Assembly (NCBI GenBank): GCA_002710265.1 | Contig: PAJW01000007.1 | Location: 74,058 to 81,144, forward strand | Source: Gammaproteobacteria bacterium | GTDB taxonomy: Bacteria; Pseudomonadota; Gammaproteobacteria; Magnimaribacterales; D2472 | Length of the DNA: 7,087 nt | Reading direction: 5' to 3' | Shown here: positions 4,396 through 7,087 of the stretch, one piece after another | How the letters are laid out: each line of letters opens with the position of its first letter | Numbering within the stretch: position 1 is the first letter of the stretch | Notes under the pieces: generated by a model | Databases searched by the model: none | What the model saw: only the letters and a program-made list of their open reading frames with translations | What the model was told of the DNA's origin: nothing | Translations under genes and position numbers: made by a program

Positions 4396-4932
4396 CTATT
4401 TTTTGAATGTATTTAGAGAATAGATTAGACCAGTATGCATAGTCACAATAAAAGACATCAATAACATAACATCTGCGATTAGTACTACGAACATATTGTT
4501 TAATGATATACCTATGAGATAGGTACTAATTGTAAATAATTGAATTGTGGTTTTGATTTTTGCTAAGAAAGTAACTTTAGTTGCATTAATATTTTGTTTT
4601 CTAGCATTAAAATCTCTTAAAGCTCCCACCCATATTTCACGAGTAATAATGGCAGCTGAGAGAAAACCAATGTAGTAACTTGTTAAATTTACTGCAATTG
4701 CAAATAACAAGAATACTATAAGAATCTTATCAGCCACTGGATCTAATATTTCTCCAAGTTGTGATACCAGATTATATTTTCGTGCTAGATAACCATCAAG
4801 ATAATCAGTAATACTTGCAATAAAAAATAGTATGAATGCATACCAATACAATTCAGTTCTAGTTATGAGAACAAAAATTATTGCTCCAAAAACCATTCTA
4901 GATACTGTAATAAGGTTTATAAATAAAGACAT
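4396..4932 (-). CDS. pgsA: CDP-diacylglycerol-glycerol-3-phosphate 3-phosphatidyltransferase
   Basis: A 178-residue integral inner-membrane enzyme that transfers a phosphatidyl group from CDP-diacylglycerol to glycerol-3-phosphate, giving phosphatidylglycerophosphate on the way to phosphatidylglycerol and cardiolipin. The CDP-alcohol phosphotransferase signature D-x2-DG-x2-AR-x8-G-x3-D-x3-D is complete: D43, D46-G47, A50-R51, G60, D64 and D68. The N-terminal NLITVSR (6-12) matches the family's usual start. Several hydrophobic segments follow (about 10-40, 70-95, 130-170). The length agrees with E. coli PgsA (about 182). Its ATG overlaps the uvrC stop by one base (TAATG), a translational-coupling arrangement, and the order uvrC-pgsA-tRNA is the gammaproteobacterial one. 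PgsA rather than phosphatidylserine synthase is supported by the gene order and size. Confidence 0.95.
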   Translation of the reverse strand: MSLFINLITVSRMVFGAIIFVLITRTELYWYAFILFFIASITDYLDGYLARKYNLVSQLGEILDPVADKILIVFLLFAIAVNLTSYYIGFLSAAIITREIWVGALRDFNARKQNINATKVTFLAKIKTTIQLFTISTYLIGISLNNMFVVLIADVMLLMSFIVTMHTGLIYSLNTFKK

Positions 4933-6710
4933 TAGCTTTTATAAGAAATTATTTCTTTAGCTATTTTCTCATTAATACCCTTAATAGTCATTAACTCATC
5001 TAATCTAGCTGATTTGATACTTTTAGTATTCTTAAATTTTTTAAAAAGATTATTCTTTGTAATTGGTCCAATACCAGCAATTTCATCAAGAAAAGACTTT
5101 TTGATACTTTGTTTCTTCTTTTTTCTTTGAGCATTAATTGCAAACCTATGCGATTCATTTCGCATCTCTTGTAATATTAAAAAAGCTTTTGAGTTTTTAT
5201 CTATTTCCAATATACCCTCATTGCTAATTAATGTTTCATTAGCCCTGATACGATTTAAACCTTTGGCAATTGAAATTACTTTAATATCAGAATGAATTGA
5301 TTCTTTTAAAACTGATTGAACAAAATTAAGTTGATTTTTACCACCATCAATTAATAATAAATCTGGCTTTATCTCAGGATTATCATAATATTTAAGCCTT
5401 CTTTCAATGACATGCTTTAGAGAACCAACATCATTTCCTGATAGTTTGCGTGGAATATTAAATAATCTGTAGTTATGTTTTTCTGGTCCTAAATTAGTAA
5501 AAACAATACATGACGCTACAGCATTTTCACCTGAAATATGGCTAACATCATATGCTTCAATTTTATTAATTTCTTTTTGTCCTACGTATCCAGAAAGCTC
5601 ATTTAATGCAAATGTATATTTATCTTCTTTACTAATATGGTTTTGGATTACTTGTTGAGCATTAAGTTTGCATAAGTTAAATATTGGTCTAATAGATTTG
5701 CTAGGTGAATGAATTATTCTTACTTTTTTTTTATGTTTTGTTATGAACATATCTTCAAGAATATTTTTATTCTCTAATTCATAAGCGCATAGAACTTTTT
5801 TTGGAATATCTATTTGGTGTTCATAAAAATTAAATATTGCGCTTTGGTAAACTTCATCAAGAGAGCTATAAAGTGCTTGTTTGATCAAATGAGTCTTTGT
5901 TCCTCTAATTTTTCCATTTCTTACAACAATTATCGAAACTCCCAAATAACTCATTTCTGAACTTACAGAGAAAATATCAATATCATTTGCCATGGTGACA
6001 ACTGATTGTTCCTCTTTTAAAATTTTTAGCCTTTTAAGACGATCTCTAATTTCAGCAGCTTTTTCAAATTCTAGCTTGGATACAGCTTTTTCAATATCAC
6101 TAGTTAATTTTTGTACGGTTTTGGTATCTGAAGATGTTAAAAAAGATTTTGCACTAATAATATCCTCAAAATAATCGGTTTTATTTATTTCTTGGATACA
6201 AGGAGCGGAACATCTTTTCATCTGAAACTCTATACATGGCCTTGTCCTGTTAGCGAAAGTATTATCACTACAGTTTCTAATTTTAAAAATTTTTTGTATT
6301 TCCTTAATAGATTTTTTTACGGCCTCAGAACTCACGAAGGGTCCAAAATATTTCTTATCAATACTTTTTTTGGTTCTCTTTGAGTAAATTCCAGGATATT
6401 CATGATCTAGTGAAAAATATATATAAGGGTATGTTTTATCATCTCTTAAAAGTATATTAAATTTTGGTTTATTCTCTTTTATTAAAGATTGTTCCAATAA
6501 CAAAGCCTCTACTTCATTTTTAGTTGTAAATGTTTCAACTTTATCTGTAAGAAACTTTATCTGAGAAGTCTTTCTATCTTTATATGATTTTCCAAAATAA
6601 GAAGATACTCTTTTTTTTAAATCTTTTGCTTTCCCTATATAAATAATTTCTTGTTTATTAAAGAATTTATATACACCTGGTGTATTTGGAACTTTTTGTA
6701 AATCTATCAT
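4932..6710 (-). CDS. uvrC: Excinuclease ABC subunit C (UvrC)
   Basis: A 592-residue nuclease of nucleotide-excision repair that makes both incisions around a lesion after loading by UvrA and UvrB (E. coli UvrC: 610). Domains in order: GIY-YIG nuclease at about 9-90, with GVY (12-14) and YIG (24-26) and the likely metal-binding E73; four cysteines C147, C159, C167 and C171, matching the spacing of the reported iron-sulfur/metal site; UVR motif at about 200-235 for UvrB contact; RNase H-like nuclease, with candidate active-site residues D388 (AYDVSH), D427, D455 (LLIDGGKNQL) and H521 (ESHRFAI); and tandem helix-hairpin-helix at about 540-590. Everything needed for activity appears present. It follows the cupin gene by 18 bases and is coupled to pgsA. 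The ATG at 6710 fits the family, where the GIY-YIG domain starts within about 10 residues. Confidence 0.98.
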   Translation of the reverse strand: MIDLQKVPNTPGVYKFFNKQEIIYIGKAKDLKKRVSSYFGKSYKDRKTSQIKFLTDKVETFTTKNEVEALLLEQSLIKENKPKFNILLRDDKTYPYIYFSLDHEYPGIYSKRTKKSIDKKYFGPFVSSEAVKKSIKEIQKIFKIRNCSDNTFANRTRPCIEFQMKRCSAPCIQEINKTDYFEDIISAKSFLTSSDTKTVQKLTSDIEKAVSKLEFEKAAEIRDRLKRLKILKEEQSVVTMANDIDIFSVSSEMSYLGVSIIVVRNGKIRGTKTHLIKQALYSSLDEVYQSAIFNFYEHQIDIPKKVLCAYELENKNILEDMFITKHKKKVRIIHSPSKSIRPIFNLCKLNAQQVIQNHISKEDKYTFALNELSGYVGQKEINKIEAYDVSHISGENAVASCIVFTNLGPEKHNYRLFNIPRKLSGNDVGSLKHVIERRLKYYDNPEIKPDLLLIDGGKNQLNFVQSVLKESIHSDIKVISIAKGLNRIRANETLISNEGILEIDKNSKAFLILQEMRNESHRFAINAQRKKKKQSIKKSFLDEIAGIGPITKNNLFKKFKNTKSIKSARLDELMTIKGINEKIAKEIISYKS

Positions 6711-6728
6711 GTACCGTTTTGCTTAAAT

Positions 6729-7087
6729 TTATTTTGAGTCGTAATAATCTACTCTCTCAATATCGTCTTCAATAAGAGCTTCGCCATATTGAATTTCAAT
6801 AAGGTGGCAACGTTTATCAAATGGATTAGTGATTTGATGCCATTGTCCAACAGGAACAAAGTAGTAATCAAATTTCTTTAATTTAATATCCTTTCTATTA
6901 TCTGGATTATCTTTACTATAATTCACTATACATGCGCCTTTGCTGACTAACCATATTTCAGATCTTTTAAAATGCTTTTGAAAACTCATGCCTTTACCAG
7001 GATCAACAATCAGTTCTTTAACCTTGATATCATCAGATTCAAACAAGTTATAAAACTCTCCCCAGACTCTGTCCTCATGATAATACT
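6729..7087 (-). CDS. Mannose-6-phosphate isomerase-type cupin, 5' end cut by window
   Basis: Partial gene; 118 codons are visible, open to the right edge. An internal TTG at 7046 is not the start, because the frame continues upstream with a family-typical RVWGEFYNL segment (compare the RPWG opening of these cupins), so the true start probably lies just outside. It resembles the C-terminal phosphomannose isomerase domain of type II enzymes: VKELIVDPGKGMSFQKH then RSEIWLVSKG is cupin motif 1 in the Q-x-H-x3-E form, and FVPVGQWHQITNP is motif 2 (PxGxxHxxxN). Gln, His, Glu and His would bind a divalent metal. Such stand-alone cupins often occur with nucleotide-sugar genes, but many have no tested activity, so mannose-6-phosphate as substrate is not certain. 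It precedes uvrC by 18 bases and is probably cotranscribed. Confidence 0.8.
   Translation of the reverse strand, partial: YYHEDRVWGEFYNLFESDDIKVKELIVDPGKGMSFQKHFKRSEIWLVSKGACIVNYSKDNPDNRKDIKLKKFDYYFVPVGQWHQITNPFDKRCHLIEIQYGEALIEDDIERVDYYDSK

Overview
The window looks like part of the chromosome of a low-GC (about 30%) gammaproteobacterium, probably a streamlined marine type such as the SAR86 group; that lineage is a guess from composition and gene style. The firmer evidence is the order uvrC - pgsA - tRNA-Cys(GCA) ... tRNA-Leu(UAA), which recalls the E. coli order uvrC-pgsA-glyW-cysT-leuZ, together with an RfaH-type antiterminator. All supported genes lie on the minus strand, so transcription runs from position 7087 towards position 1.

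Right part (7087-4277): a mannose-6-phosphate-isomerase-type cupin cut by the window edge, the excision-repair nuclease UvrC, phosphatidylglycerophosphate synthase PgsA (its start overlaps the uvrC stop by one base), and tRNA-Cys.

Middle part (4276-2533): three small genes lie between tRNA-Cys and tRNA-Leu, which are adjacent in E. coli. They encode a short CysC-like P-loop kinase, a short HxGH nucleotidyltransferase coupled to it by a one-base overlap, and a nucleotide-sugar dehydrogenase that has the NAD-binding and catalytic parts but lacks the usual C-terminal nucleotide-sugar domain. This looks like a compact cassette for making an activated surface-sugar or modification precursor, probably acquired.

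Left part (2532-1): tRNA-Leu is followed after 9 bases by rfaH, then by a 152-bp regulatory gap and a polysaccharide operon: a MarR-type EPS-associated regulator, a Wzz chain-length protein, and a CysH-like (PAPS reductase family) gene running off the edge. The gap holds a good sigma70-type promoter, a perfect inverted repeat over the expected transcription start, and an ops/JUMPstart-like element in the transcribed leader that can pair with a downstream arm to form a hairpin. The simplest reading is a self-contained control module: RfaH made just upstream is recruited at the ops-like site and lets polymerase read through the surface-polysaccharide operon, while the small MarR-type protein may bind the palindrome and control its own promoter.

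There is no gene-free stretch longer than 152 bases, and I see no CRISPR array, insertion sequence or clear intrinsic terminator.
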